In this document: piece after piece, positions 27,001 through 34,324 of the stretch
How positions within the stretch are numbered: position 1 is the stretch's first letter
Layout: each line of letters begins with the position of its first letter
NCBI GenBank assembly: GCA_963747755.1
Contig: CAVVGK010000008.1
Coordinates: forward strand, 1-64,000
From: DATFVA01 sp963747755
GTDB lineage: Bacteria > Bacteroidota > Ignavibacteria > Ignavibacteriales > Ignavibacteriaceae
Reading direction: 5' to 3'
DNA: 64,000 bases
Notes under the pieces: model-generated
Seen by the model: the letters and a program-made list of their open reading frames with translations, nothing else
What the model was told of the DNA's origin: nothing
Database searches by the model: none
Position numbers and translations under genes: made by a program

Positions 27001-27473
27001 GCCTTTTGAAAGTTCACCATTGATTCGAACTTTAGTCCACGCGTCTTGTTATAGACCTGCTGGAACGCTGCATCACTTAATGTTCCCGAATATATTTTAC
27101 CAGAAGAATCAGATGCTGCCAGCTGCATAGCATTGACAAGTTCGTCCCTTATCTCAGGAAAATATCTGCCGACTCTTTTAGCAGTGCTGTAATAATCAGT
27201 TTTACCAAGAATACCCGAATATTTAAGAAGGGGAATCACAAAGAGTATACTTAACGCTGCTAGAAAAACAATGGTTGTAAAGAAAAAGAAATATGTTCTG
27301 ACGGAAGGCGAAAAATTTCCTGCCAGTTCAAGTAGCGAGAAACAGATGAAGAGAATCAATCCTATAAGTAAAGACGATTGAAGACCTACGGATGCAAAAA
27401 AAGTATACTCTTTTTTTCTGAGTCTTGTCAGCTTCTGTATTATCTCTTTGAAATAGGTTGAATCTTTACTCAT
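24087..27473 (-). CDS. DUF4175-family membrane protein with long Gln/Met-rich coiled coil
   Basis: An 1128-residue protein. Two transmembrane helices lie at about residues 25-75 and a third at 160-185; an extracytoplasmic beta-rich, Ig-like region spans about 190-510; from about 520 to the end it is a very long coiled coil dominated by Gln, Met, Lys and Glu, encoded by CAG/CTG-rich DNA. The architecture matches DUF4175 proteins, found beside DUF4159 and BatA-type genes in Bacteroidota and relatives; the function is not established. The DUF4159 gene lies nine bases upstream on the same strand, so the two are co-transcribed. Confidence 0.85.
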   Translation of the reverse strand: MSKDSTYFKEIIQKLTRLRKKEYTFFASVGLQSSLLIGLILFICFSLLELAGNFSPSVRTYFFFFTTIVFLAALSILFVIPLLKYSGILGKTDYYSTAKRVGRYFPEIRDELVNAMQLAASDSSGKIYSGTLSDAAFQQVYNKTRGLKFESMVNFQKAKELLLYLAGGIIGAAILFIAVPGLAAASGRVVNFDTEYIPPAKFSFEIDPGNVQVTRGDNLSITIKVRGEKPKDVYLELKTEEQTDFEIQKLSADSNGVYNYPVKSIRSSTKYFASAENISSEVYNIEVIDPPVIKTLDVKIVPPGYSRLPITVQKDNGNVTGLPGTTINIQLTSTKDLNNARLVFNDSTETLMKINNSEAEGKFIIKKNNSYKIVITDESENENLSPITYTIKSLYDSYPSIDIIQPGKNTSLANDNRLPLLSKISDDYGFTRLILNYRLSSSKYKKTDTIFSKIEIPFKKGVKTQEVNYIWNLANLDLAAQDVVTYYLEIFDNDYVSGPKGTKSSTFTVRVPTLDEILSQANNTQTEASNDLNETLKQAQDLQKKFERIDQELKQDKKDLTWEEKEKIQKAMDEYQQLQDKVSKVSDKLKQMQQELQDNNLLSKETMEKYMELQKMMDEMTSPELKQLMEKMQDALKNMNRQMTQDQMQNMKVDEEAFQKSIERTMNLLKRIQVEQKMDELVKRTEALQKKQDEISKETGEKKQNDQQNQEALSKKQDEVTKDLNKLSDEMKDLQQKMSELKDMPSEDMQKLSDEFEKQQNQQMSEQSSQQIQQQQNQQAMQNQQQISQNMQKMQQQLSQMQQSMQQQNQMQTLNDMMRILDNLLTLSKQQENLKKESEQLDPNSNQFRENAEKQRNLQSSLNNIMKQMSDLSQKTFAITPEMGKSLGDALRQMNQAVQTMQSRNGMTSKNLQRQAMKSINQAAAMMKGSMESMMQGGQGGGMMSLMQQLQQMSGQQMNLNNMTQMLQQMQQGQLSQQQQAQMQRLAQQQDVIMKSLNQLNKEAKQSGESKKIPANLEDIMHRMQEVITDMNSEKLDDDLIQKQERILSKLLDAQKSINERDYEKQRESNTGKEIAGKSPAELNLTTEEGRDKLRDELNKAVQEGYSKDYEELIRKYYEALQKESNNN
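24480..25460. repeat. CAG/CTG-rich low-complexity coding region
   Basis: On the plus strand this part reads as clusters of ctgctg, tgctgc and catctg that encode Gln- and Met-rich heptads of the DUF4175 protein on the minus strand. It is degenerate, not a pure microsatellite. It produces long spurious open frames on both strands. Confidence 0.6.
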
Positions 27474-27482
27474 ACTAAAACT

Positions 27483-28136
27483 TTACTCCGAAAGAGCATA
27501 AACTACTAAGTTAGTCCCGAATTTCAATGCTTCCTGCCTTTTTGCTTCGGGATCGTGATGTACCTCAGGATCAGCCCATCCGTCACTGGGATTGGATTCA
27601 AAGGTATAGTATACTGCAAGCCTTTTATCAATGAAAATTCCGAAACCCTGGGGGGCTTTACCATTGTGTTCATGCGTCTTTGGAGGTCCTGAACTAAAAT
27701 TATAAAAAATATCGTAAAGCGGAAAATCAAATGGAAGCTCTACAAAATCCTTCTCGGGAAAGACTTTCTTCATCTCTCTACGCATAGCTTTGTCGATTCC
27801 ATAATCATCATCTATATAAAGGAACCCGCCGCTCTCCAAATATTTTCTGAGCCTTGAAGCTTCATCCTCAGAAAACACCACATTACCGTGACCAGTCATA
27901 AATAAAAAAGGATAATTAAAAATTTCGTCTGTTGAAAGGTCAACAAATGTGTATCCGGGCTTAACTTCGATATTCGTATTGGCTTTAATAAAATTCAGAA
28001 GATTTACCTCTGCAGAAGGATCATTGTACCAGTCGCCTCCTCCGTTATATTTCAACCTGGCTATTTGAAAAGCGCGCCCCTCCTGCGGAAAGGCAATAGC
28101 AGCTAATACGAGTGTTAAAAAAAGAGTTTTTATCAT
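27483..28136 (-). CDS. DUF4159 family exported protein
   Basis: A 217-residue protein with a signal peptide (about residues 1-22, AIAFPQEGRAF) followed by the DUF4159 domain: IARLKYNGGGDWYNDPSAE at the start, FMTGHGN in the middle and GGFLYIDDDYG, a glutamine-amidotransferase-like flavodoxin-type fold. It probably acts in the periplasm. The DUF4159-DUF4175 pair is common next to MoxR/DUF58/BatA clusters; the BatA-like gene in this window lies about 6 kb away at 34325-36429. Confidence 0.88.
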   Translation of the reverse strand: MIKTLFLTLVLAAIAFPQEGRAFQIARLKYNGGGDWYNDPSAEVNLLNFIKANTNIEVKPGYTFVDLSTDEIFNYPFLFMTGHGNVVFSEDEASRLRKYLESGGFLYIDDDYGIDKAMRREMKKVFPEKDFVELPFDFPLYDIFYNFSSGPPKTHEHNGKAPQGFGIFIDKRLAVYYTFESNPSDGWADPEVHHDPEAKRQEALKFGTNLVVYALSE

Positions 28137-28857
28137 AAACTAAAAAAATGTTTCAGGATAATCGTTCAAAAAATTAATGCAATTATCAGATAAAAAGAAT
28201 GCAAAAACAAATAATGACTTCTGCCTTTTTCTTTATTCAGATCTGTTGATAATTTCAGCAGTGTGACAAAATGGCAGACTGGTAATCATCTCGTTAGATT
28301 CTTGGGAGTTTACCGTAGGCATGCCGTAGTTGGACGCAAAATGAGACAGGGACAAAACGCTGAAAAAACGCAAATTTGCGCTGTTGAAAAATTAAACGTA
28401 TGACAAAATGGCAGTGTCCAGGTCCTAACATTTTACTGGTTATTCAATAAAGTTTTCTATTGAAAAGACCACATTCTTCTCAACAGCCTGGTTTACTTTG
28501 CTTGAATTAATTTATAAGTAAATCACAAGTTAAAAACTGGGCTAGGGATTTCTGAAAAATCCCGGTTAAGCAAATTTAGAAATCTTCCAAACTAGATTCC
28601 ACCTCATTATGGAAGATTTCTCACTTAGATCGGAATCATATATGGAAGTAAATATGTGAAAATATCGAGTCTATTGAAGATAGAAATCTTAGAAAATCAA
28701 AAGATTTCTTCCCCCTCAGAGAGCAAGAAACTTTCCTCGAAATAGCAAAAAAGTACTTTTTGAAAACAGCCTCATATATGCGTGAGTGATTTGATTGTAA
28801 GGATGTGTGAATCTTTCTATTTTCGTTTAATAAAAAGTATTATTAAAGGAGATCTGA
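28137..28857. other. 720-base gene-free region with multiple inverted repeats
   Basis: No supported open frame on either strand. It holds two copies of TGACAAAATGGCAG (28264-28277 and 28401-28414), a 12-base palindrome CGCAAATTTGCG (28369-28380), a hairpin GGGATTT/AAATCCC (28545-28563), a perfect 12-base inverted repeat AGAAATCTTCCA (28578-28589) with TGGAAGATTTCT (28610-28621), and a second hairpin that reuses the same arm, AGAAATCTT (28682-28690) with AAGATTTCT (28701-28709). It may be a regulatory or RNA-coding region for the EVE gene downstream, or the relic of a mobile element. Confidence 0.6.
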
Positions 28858-28860
28858 GTG

Positions 28861-29328
28861 ATGGCTAAAAATTATTGGCTGATTAAATCCGATCCTGAAG
28901 AATTTTCCATCGGGGACTTGAAGAATAGTAAAGATAAGACGACTTACTGGAACGGTGTGCGAAACTACCAGGCACGTAATTTTATGAGAGATGAAATGAA
29001 AAAAGGAGACGGTGTGCTTTTCTATCACAGTAATGCTGATCCTAACGCTGTTGTGGGAACTTGTGAAATTGCTAAAGGCGGATATCCCGATCATTCTCAG
29101 TTCGATCCTGATGATATACATTTTTTTCCTTCCGCCAAAAAAGAAAATCCTACATGGTTTATGGTTGATGTAAAATTCGTGAAGGAGTTTAAACATCCTG
29201 TTACACTTGAACAGATAAAGAAAAATCCCAAATTGAAGAATATGAAGCTTGTTCAGAAGGGCAGCCGGCTCTCTGTCATGCCCATAGAGAAAGAGGAATT
29301 TGATGAAGTTGTAAAAATGGGGATTTAA
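28861..29328 (+). CDS. EVE-domain protein (thymocyte nuclear protein 1-like)
   Basis: A 156-codon frame dominated by an EVE domain, a PUA/YTH-like fold that binds modified nucleic-acid bases. The signatures NYWLIKSDPEEFSI, TYWNGVRNYQARNFM and GDGVLFYHSNADP are clear. I start it at the ATG at 28861; the GTG immediately before it is also possible because AAAGGAG lies upstream at a distance that suits both. EVE proteins are known from modification-dependent restriction contexts but also occur alone as here; no nuclease gene is adjacent. Confidence 0.93.
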   Translation: MAKNYWLIKSDPEEFSIGDLKNSKDKTTYWNGVRNYQARNFMRDEMKKGDGVLFYHSNADPNAVVGTCEIAKGGYPDHSQFDPDDIHFFPSAKKENPTWFMVDVKFVKEFKHPVTLEQIKKNPKLKNMKLVQKGSRLSVMPIEKEEFDEVVKMGI

Positions 29329-29335
29329 AACTTCA

Positions 29336-29794
29336 TCAATTAATGTTTAATCTGTTCTCCGGGTAAAAATCCTTTTTCATAAGAAAATGGGGTACCGATT
29401 CAAAAAGAGTATGAGATGCAGATATTATTCTGTAACCATGTCTTTCATAAAAATGAACTGCATTCTCTCGTGCGTGTAATATGACATATTTCGCCCCGAG
29501 CTGCCGTACTTCATCTTCGAGCTTTTTAAGGATCACAGTACCTAGTCCCGTTTTCTGAAACCTTGGTTCTACCGCCATAAATCTGATCTGGGCTTCAATA
29601 TCCGTATTAAAATGTGCCCTGCCAACCGCTATAGGAATACGGTCGTCAATACAGACCATCATATGCAGCGCTCTTTCTTCCAGCTCATCTCTTTCCGATC
29701 CCTTGGGCTGTTTCCAGGGCTCCCTGAGAAGCCTCCAGCGTAATTCGTAATAGCGGTCAAAATCCTGCGAGGTTTCCGGTTGTGTTATAATCAT
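29336..29794 (-). CDS. GNAT family N-acetyltransferase
   Basis: A 152-residue acetyltransferase fold protein; the acetyl-CoA-binding loop is QKTGLGTVILKKLEDEV and the C-terminal NAVHFYERHGYRI motif is typical. Substrate unknown. I choose the ATG at 29794 because GGGAGG lies six bases upstream on the minus strand; the frame extends 15 bases further to a TTG that would sit before this site. It converges on the EVE gene with seven bases between. Confidence 0.88.
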   Translation of the reverse strand: MIITQPETSQDFDRYYELRWRLLREPWKQPKGSERDELEERALHMMVCIDDRIPIAVGRAHFNTDIEAQIRFMAVEPRFQKTGLGTVILKKLEDEVRQLGAKYVILHARENAVHFYERHGYRIISASHTLFESVPHFLMKKDFYPENRLNIN

Positions 29795-29943
29795 AGCTGC
29801 CTCCCTCAATTTAATAAGTTGCTAATACATGCATAACTGTTTACATAAGAGGATAACACAAAAGTATGCCAGAAAAATATAAAGACTTTATCAAAAATAA
29901 AGTGCCTTATTTAATCGGAATTAAAGTAAAAACCGGCAAGGGC

Positions 29944-31308
29944 TTAATTGTTAATTAGCGGGGTGTCATCTTCGCCGTCAGCATTGTCGAGAATTGTTCT
30001 GGGCAGACTCTTGGAGGTTTTAGCTCCCAGCTCTTTTATCTTTTCTGACCGCCTTATAAGGTTGCCGTTCCCATCTTTCAGCTTCTTCATAGCATCCGTA
30101 TAGCAGCCTTTCGAATCATCGATCTTTCTGCCTAGGTTCTCAAGGTCCTCCACAAATCCTACAAACTTATCATATAACGCACCGCTCTGTCTCGCTATTT
30201 CCTGTGCGTTCCTGTTCTGATTTTCCTGGCGCCATATGCTGGCAATGGTACGTAATGTTGCAAGCAGCGTAGAGGGACTAACAATCACAATATTCAATTC
30301 GAAGGCGTCGCTGAAAAGAGAATTGTCACTCTGTACAGCAAGCGCGAACGCCGGTTCAATCGGCATAAACATAAGTACGAAATCAAGACTCTCGAGCTTG
30401 TAAAGATTCTGATAATTCTTGCCGTTCAGATTTTTAAGGTGCGATCTTATTGACGCAAGATGTTCCCTTAAGGCCAGCTGCTTTTCCGGTTCGTTCTCAC
30501 AACCGCAGAACTTTTCGTAGCCCACAAGGGAAACTTTGGAATCGATAACAAGACTTTTATTCTCCGGAAGTTTAATGATAACATCAGGCTGAAATCTTCT
30601 GCCGGATTCTGATGTTATACTTTCCTGTACGGAGTATTCGCGCCCTTTTACAAGTCCTGATTTCTCCAGCAGACTCTCAAGTATAAACTCTCCCCAGTTT
30701 CCCTGTGTTTTGCTTTGCCCCCTTAAGGCTTCGGTCAGGTTCTTGGCTTCCTGGGTTACCTGCTGATTCAGTTCCTTAAGCATTAATAGCTGTTCTTTTA
30801 GTGAAGCATTTCCCTTAATGCTTTCGCGGCTGCTCTCTTCTACCCTTTTCTCGAAATCCGAAATTTTCTCTTTTAAAGGATTAAGAATTTCACTCAATTT
30901 TTCCTTATTCTGCTCGGAAAACTTAGTCCCCTTTTCTTCAAAAATCCTGTTAGCAAGGTTTTCAAATTCTTTAGTGAATTTCTGCTGCAGTTCATCAATT
31001 TCACCTTTCTGTTCGTTGAGCCTTTCTTTCAGATTGAGGTTTGTTTCCTCTGACCTCGAAACAGCCGCAGTCAGTTCAACTATCCTGTTCCTTTCTTTCA
31101 CCAGCACTTCGGAATTTTCCTGCAATGATTGCTTAAGCAGACTTTCACGCTCTTCAATTCTGGTTTTCTCTGATTGTATCTGGTTTAACTGATTCTTCGT
31201 GTTCTCCATCTCTTCTCTGGAAACCATCGCACCCGAGCGGGCTTTAATTATAAGCCAGCCTATAATAAAACCAATAATTAAACCGATAAATAAGTACACA
31301 ACGTCCAT
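29944..31308 (-). CDS. rmuC: DNA recombination protein RmuC
   Basis: A 454-residue protein with an N-terminal membrane anchor (about residues 3-22), a long coiled coil (about 30-185) and the RmuC nuclease-like domain, marked by GNWGEFILESLLEKSGLVKG, PDVIIKLPENKSLVIDSKVS and MFMPIEPAFALA. RmuC limits inversions between short repeats; the core fold is related to restriction endonucleases. It lies 48 bases downstream of the hutH-like gene on the same strand. Confidence 0.93.
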   Translation of the reverse strand: MDVVYLFIGLIIGFIIGWLIIKARSGAMVSREEMENTKNQLNQIQSEKTRIEERESLLKQSLQENSEVLVKERNRIVELTAAVSRSEETNLNLKERLNEQKGEIDELQQKFTKEFENLANRIFEEKGTKFSEQNKEKLSEILNPLKEKISDFEKRVEESSRESIKGNASLKEQLLMLKELNQQVTQEAKNLTEALRGQSKTQGNWGEFILESLLEKSGLVKGREYSVQESITSESGRRFQPDVIIKLPENKSLVIDSKVSLVGYEKFCGCENEPEKQLALREHLASIRSHLKNLNGKNYQNLYKLESLDFVLMFMPIEPAFALAVQSDNSLFSDAFELNIVIVSPSTLLATLRTIASIWRQENQNRNAQEIARQSGALYDKFVGFVEDLENLGRKIDDSKGCYTDAMKKLKDGNGNLIRRSEKIKELGAKTSKSLPRTILDNADGEDDTPLINN

Positions 31309-31356
31309 TACTAATCAACCTTCCCGGCGGATATTTACAAAATTACAACAGTATAG

Positions 31357-32880
31357 TTATTCCAGACTTCCGGCTATCTTTTCAACTTCATCCAGGATTT
31401 CACAGGTTCTTACAACCTCTTTCATTTTTGTATGATCCGGATAAAGGGGTCTGTCTGTATCTAGATGATCAACATATTTCCTGATAACTTCTTTTGCTTT
31501 TGCTACACCCTTACCTGGTTTATGATCCCTGAAATCTAATGCCTGTGCAGCTGCCATAAATTCAATACCAAGCACTCCGCATGCGTTATCATATATCTGT
31601 GCATTTTTTATTGAGGTATTCATTCCCATTGAAACAAAATCCTCCTGGTCGGCTGCAGCCGGAATTGACTGAATAGCGGCCGGTGCTGATAAGATTCTCT
31701 GCTCAACAATAAGAGAGTCGGCTGTATACTGACTTAACATCATTCCCGAATACATCCCGGCACCTTTGGTGAGGAAGGATGGTAGTCCCACGCTCAGAGC
31801 AGGGTTTAATAGTCTGTTAAGTCTGCGTTCAGAAAGTACCGATATCATTGTCACCGATGCACCAACAAAATCCATAGGAAGTGATACGGGCGTTCCCTGG
31901 AAGTTGGCGCCGGTTAATGTAATCTTATCTTCCGGAATAAAAATAGGATTATCGCCTACACCGTTAAGCTCTATTTCAACCTGGACTTTCGCATATGCAG
32001 CAGCGTCGTGTGCCGCTCCTATTACCTGGGGAGTTGAGCGCATTGAGTATGCATCCTGTACCTTACTTTTTACTTTACCTGATTGCAGATCGCTTCCATT
32101 AATGCATTTCATTATTGCATTCGCGCTTCGTACGGCACCCGCAAATCCGCGCAGTTTATGAAGACGTTCGTCATAAGGTTTAAGGTTTGCATGGAGTGCT
32201 TCAAGCGACATAGCAGCAGCTATTTCCGCCTGTTTAAGCCACCGGTTAATGTCATATAAATGAATAGCTCCCATTGCTGTCAGCAGGTTTGAACCATTTA
32301 TTACAGCCAGTCCGTCGCGGGCCTGAAGACCGGGAACCTTAATTCCTGCTTTTTCAAAAGCTGTTCTGCCGGGAAGTCTTTCTCCATTATAGTATGCCTC
32401 GCCTTCACCCATCATTAAAAGGGCAACCTGCGACATCGGTGCAAGGTCTCCGCAGGCGCCGACAGATCCCTTCTGGCACACAACTGGTGTTACACCTTTG
32501 TTCAGCATTTCAACAAGTGTAAGAGTAATCTCCGGCCGGCAGGCTGAATTACCATGAGCATGTACGTTTATTCTTCCTGCAATGGCACCGCGAACATATT
32601 CTTCAGGGGCAGGATCACCTATCCCGGCTGAATGATTATAAATAAGAAACTTCTGAAATTCTTTAACCTGATCATCATTCAATACAATTTCTGAAAATTC
32701 ACCAATACCGGTGTTCGTTCCATACATTATCTCACGCGCCTGAAGTTTTTCCTCCAGCATATTACGGCATACTTTTATTTTTTCAAGTGAGCCGGAATCA
32801 AGTTCTACTTTTTCATTATACCGGGCTATTCTTACTAGTTTTTCAATAGTCAGTCCGGAACCACTTAGTACAATAGACAT
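31357..32880 (-). CDS. hutH: Aromatic amino acid ammonia-lyase, histidine ammonia-lyase-like
   Basis: A 507-residue MIO-dependent lyase; HutH makes urocanate and ammonia from histidine. The cofactor-forming tripeptide, normally Ala-Ser-Gly, is Ala143-Cys144-Gly145 here in GSVGACGDLAPMSQ (one residue less from the chosen ATG). Other family blocks are MYGTNTGIGEFS, AVINGSNLLTAMGA, SMRSTPQVIGA and NDNPIF-like GDNPIFIPE. The ATG at 32880 follows GGGAG by six bases. No other hut genes are nearby, so phenylalanine/tyrosine lyase or aminomutase activity is also possible. Confidence 0.85.
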   Translation of the reverse strand: MSIVLSGSGLTIEKLVRIARYNEKVELDSGSLEKIKVCRNMLEEKLQAREIMYGTNTGIGEFSEIVLNDDQVKEFQKFLIYNHSAGIGDPAPEEYVRGAIAGRINVHAHGNSACRPEITLTLVEMLNKGVTPVVCQKGSVGACGDLAPMSQVALLMMGEGEAYYNGERLPGRTAFEKAGIKVPGLQARDGLAVINGSNLLTAMGAIHLYDINRWLKQAEIAAAMSLEALHANLKPYDERLHKLRGFAGAVRSANAIMKCINGSDLQSGKVKSKVQDAYSMRSTPQVIGAAHDAAAYAKVQVEIELNGVGDNPIFIPEDKITLTGANFQGTPVSLPMDFVGASVTMISVLSERRLNRLLNPALSVGLPSFLTKGAGMYSGMMLSQYTADSLIVEQRILSAPAAIQSIPAAADQEDFVSMGMNTSIKNAQIYDNACGVLGIEFMAAAQALDFRDHKPGKGVAKAKEVIRKYVDHLDTDRPLYPDHTKMKEVVRTCEILDEVEKIAGSLE

Positions 32881-32970
32881 CACTTCTCCCTTAGATGTAT
32901 AATAAGATGTTCACAAAGTTAAGAATTAAGCGTGAGAAATAGGAAGAAATACAGGGTAATTAAAAGAATC

Positions 32971-34236
32971 TTATACCCGGGAGAGCATTTTTTTTATTTT
33001 TTCTGAGTTCTCTCTGTTTGTTCTGTATTTGATGTGTATTGTTTCATCATCGTACTCGGTTGATAAAACTTCGGCCATAGTGTGGATTTTAGCTGCTTTC
33101 CTGGATTCGGTTAATTTCAGATTAATATCTTCTTCAACGTAGGTCGATTCGGTAATATCAACCAACTTTTCCCTCAGCTGCGAAATATTTATTCCTCTCT
33201 GCGCTGAAAGAATAATGCTTTCCGGGAATTTATTTTTTACATATGCAATTCTGTTCTTGTCGGCCAGGGCATCAACCTTGTTGAAAATCATAATCTGGGT
33301 TTTGCTGCCGCTTCCCAGATCTTTTAGTGTCTGTTCTACAACAGCAATCTGATCTTCAAAATAAGGATGGGTTATATCAATGATATGCAGAATGATATCA
33401 GCATCTCTTACCTCATTAAGGGTACTTTTGAATGATGCCACAAGGTTTGGAGGAAGCTTGCGGATAAACCCGACGGTATCTGAAAGTAAAAGTTTTTCTT
33501 TCTTACCGAAGTCCAGCATGCGCGTGGTTGAATCGAGAGTGGCAAATAATTTGTCCTCCGCAAATACATCAGAGTTTGTCAGCAAATTGAATAGAGTAGA
33601 TTTTCCGACATTTGTATAACCTACAAGGGTGATTTTTATGAGATCTTTCCTTTGCTGACTCTGGGTATCTCTTTGCTTTTCTATCTTTATAAGTTTTTCC
33701 TTGAGGTGACTTATTCTGTTGCGGATTATTCTTCTGTCAGTCTCTATCTGGGTTTCACCGGGACCCTTTGTTCCGATTCCGCCGTATTGTTTTGATAAGT
33801 GTGTCCATGCCCTTGTCAGTCTCGGCAGCATATATTGAAGCTGCGCAAGTTCCACCTGGGTTTTTGCTTCATTAGTTTTCGCCCGGGAGGCAAAGATATC
33901 AAGTATCAACCCGCTTCTGTCAATAATCTTTTTATCAACCAGCCTTTCGAGGTTTCTGAGCTGTACCGGTGTAAGATCATCGTCAAAAATGACAAGGTCG
34001 ATCTCATTCTGTTCTACAAGAAATGCCAGTTCTTCAGCTTTACCCTTTCCTACATAATAAGCAGAATCCATTGCAGCACGGTCCTGTATCAGCTTCATTA
34101 TAGTTTCCGCGCCGGCTGTTAAAGCGAGTTCCTCAAGTTCTAAAAGGTGTTCTTCGACAAGATCCCTGCTGGTTTTTCTGGTATCAAGTGCAGCTAATAT
34201 GGCTCTTTCGTTTGTCTTTACGGGTAAATCTATCAT
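32971..34236 (-). CDS. hflX: Ribosome-associated GTPase HflX
   Basis: A 421-residue GTPase that splits stalled or heat-damaged ribosomes. The N-terminal nucleotide-binding domain has YYVGKGKAEELA and IFDDDLTPVQLRNLE; the linker contains GIGTKGPGETQIETDRR; the G domain has G1 GYTNVGKST, G3 DTVGFI and G4 FNKVDALAD. Length is typical. It is followed on the same strand by hutH-like and rmuC genes. Confidence 0.95.
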   Translation of the reverse strand: MIDLPVKTNERAILAALDTRKTSRDLVEEHLLELEELALTAGAETIMKLIQDRAAMDSAYYVGKGKAEELAFLVEQNEIDLVIFDDDLTPVQLRNLERLVDKKIIDRSGLILDIFASRAKTNEAKTQVELAQLQYMLPRLTRAWTHLSKQYGGIGTKGPGETQIETDRRIIRNRISHLKEKLIKIEKQRDTQSQQRKDLIKITLVGYTNVGKSTLFNLLTNSDVFAEDKLFATLDSTTRMLDFGKKEKLLLSDTVGFIRKLPPNLVASFKSTLNEVRDADIILHIIDITHPYFEDQIAVVEQTLKDLGSGSKTQIMIFNKVDALADKNRIAYVKNKFPESIILSAQRGINISQLREKLVDITESTYVEEDINLKLTESRKAAKIHTMAEVLSTEYDDETIHIKYRTNRENSEKIKKMLSRV

Positions 34237-34324
34237 TCACTTATTTTTTTCATCAACTGGTTAATAAATAAACAAAATAATGTTAAATATCCAATGTCCT
34301 TAATCTCAGTCAGCTTCCGACGGA

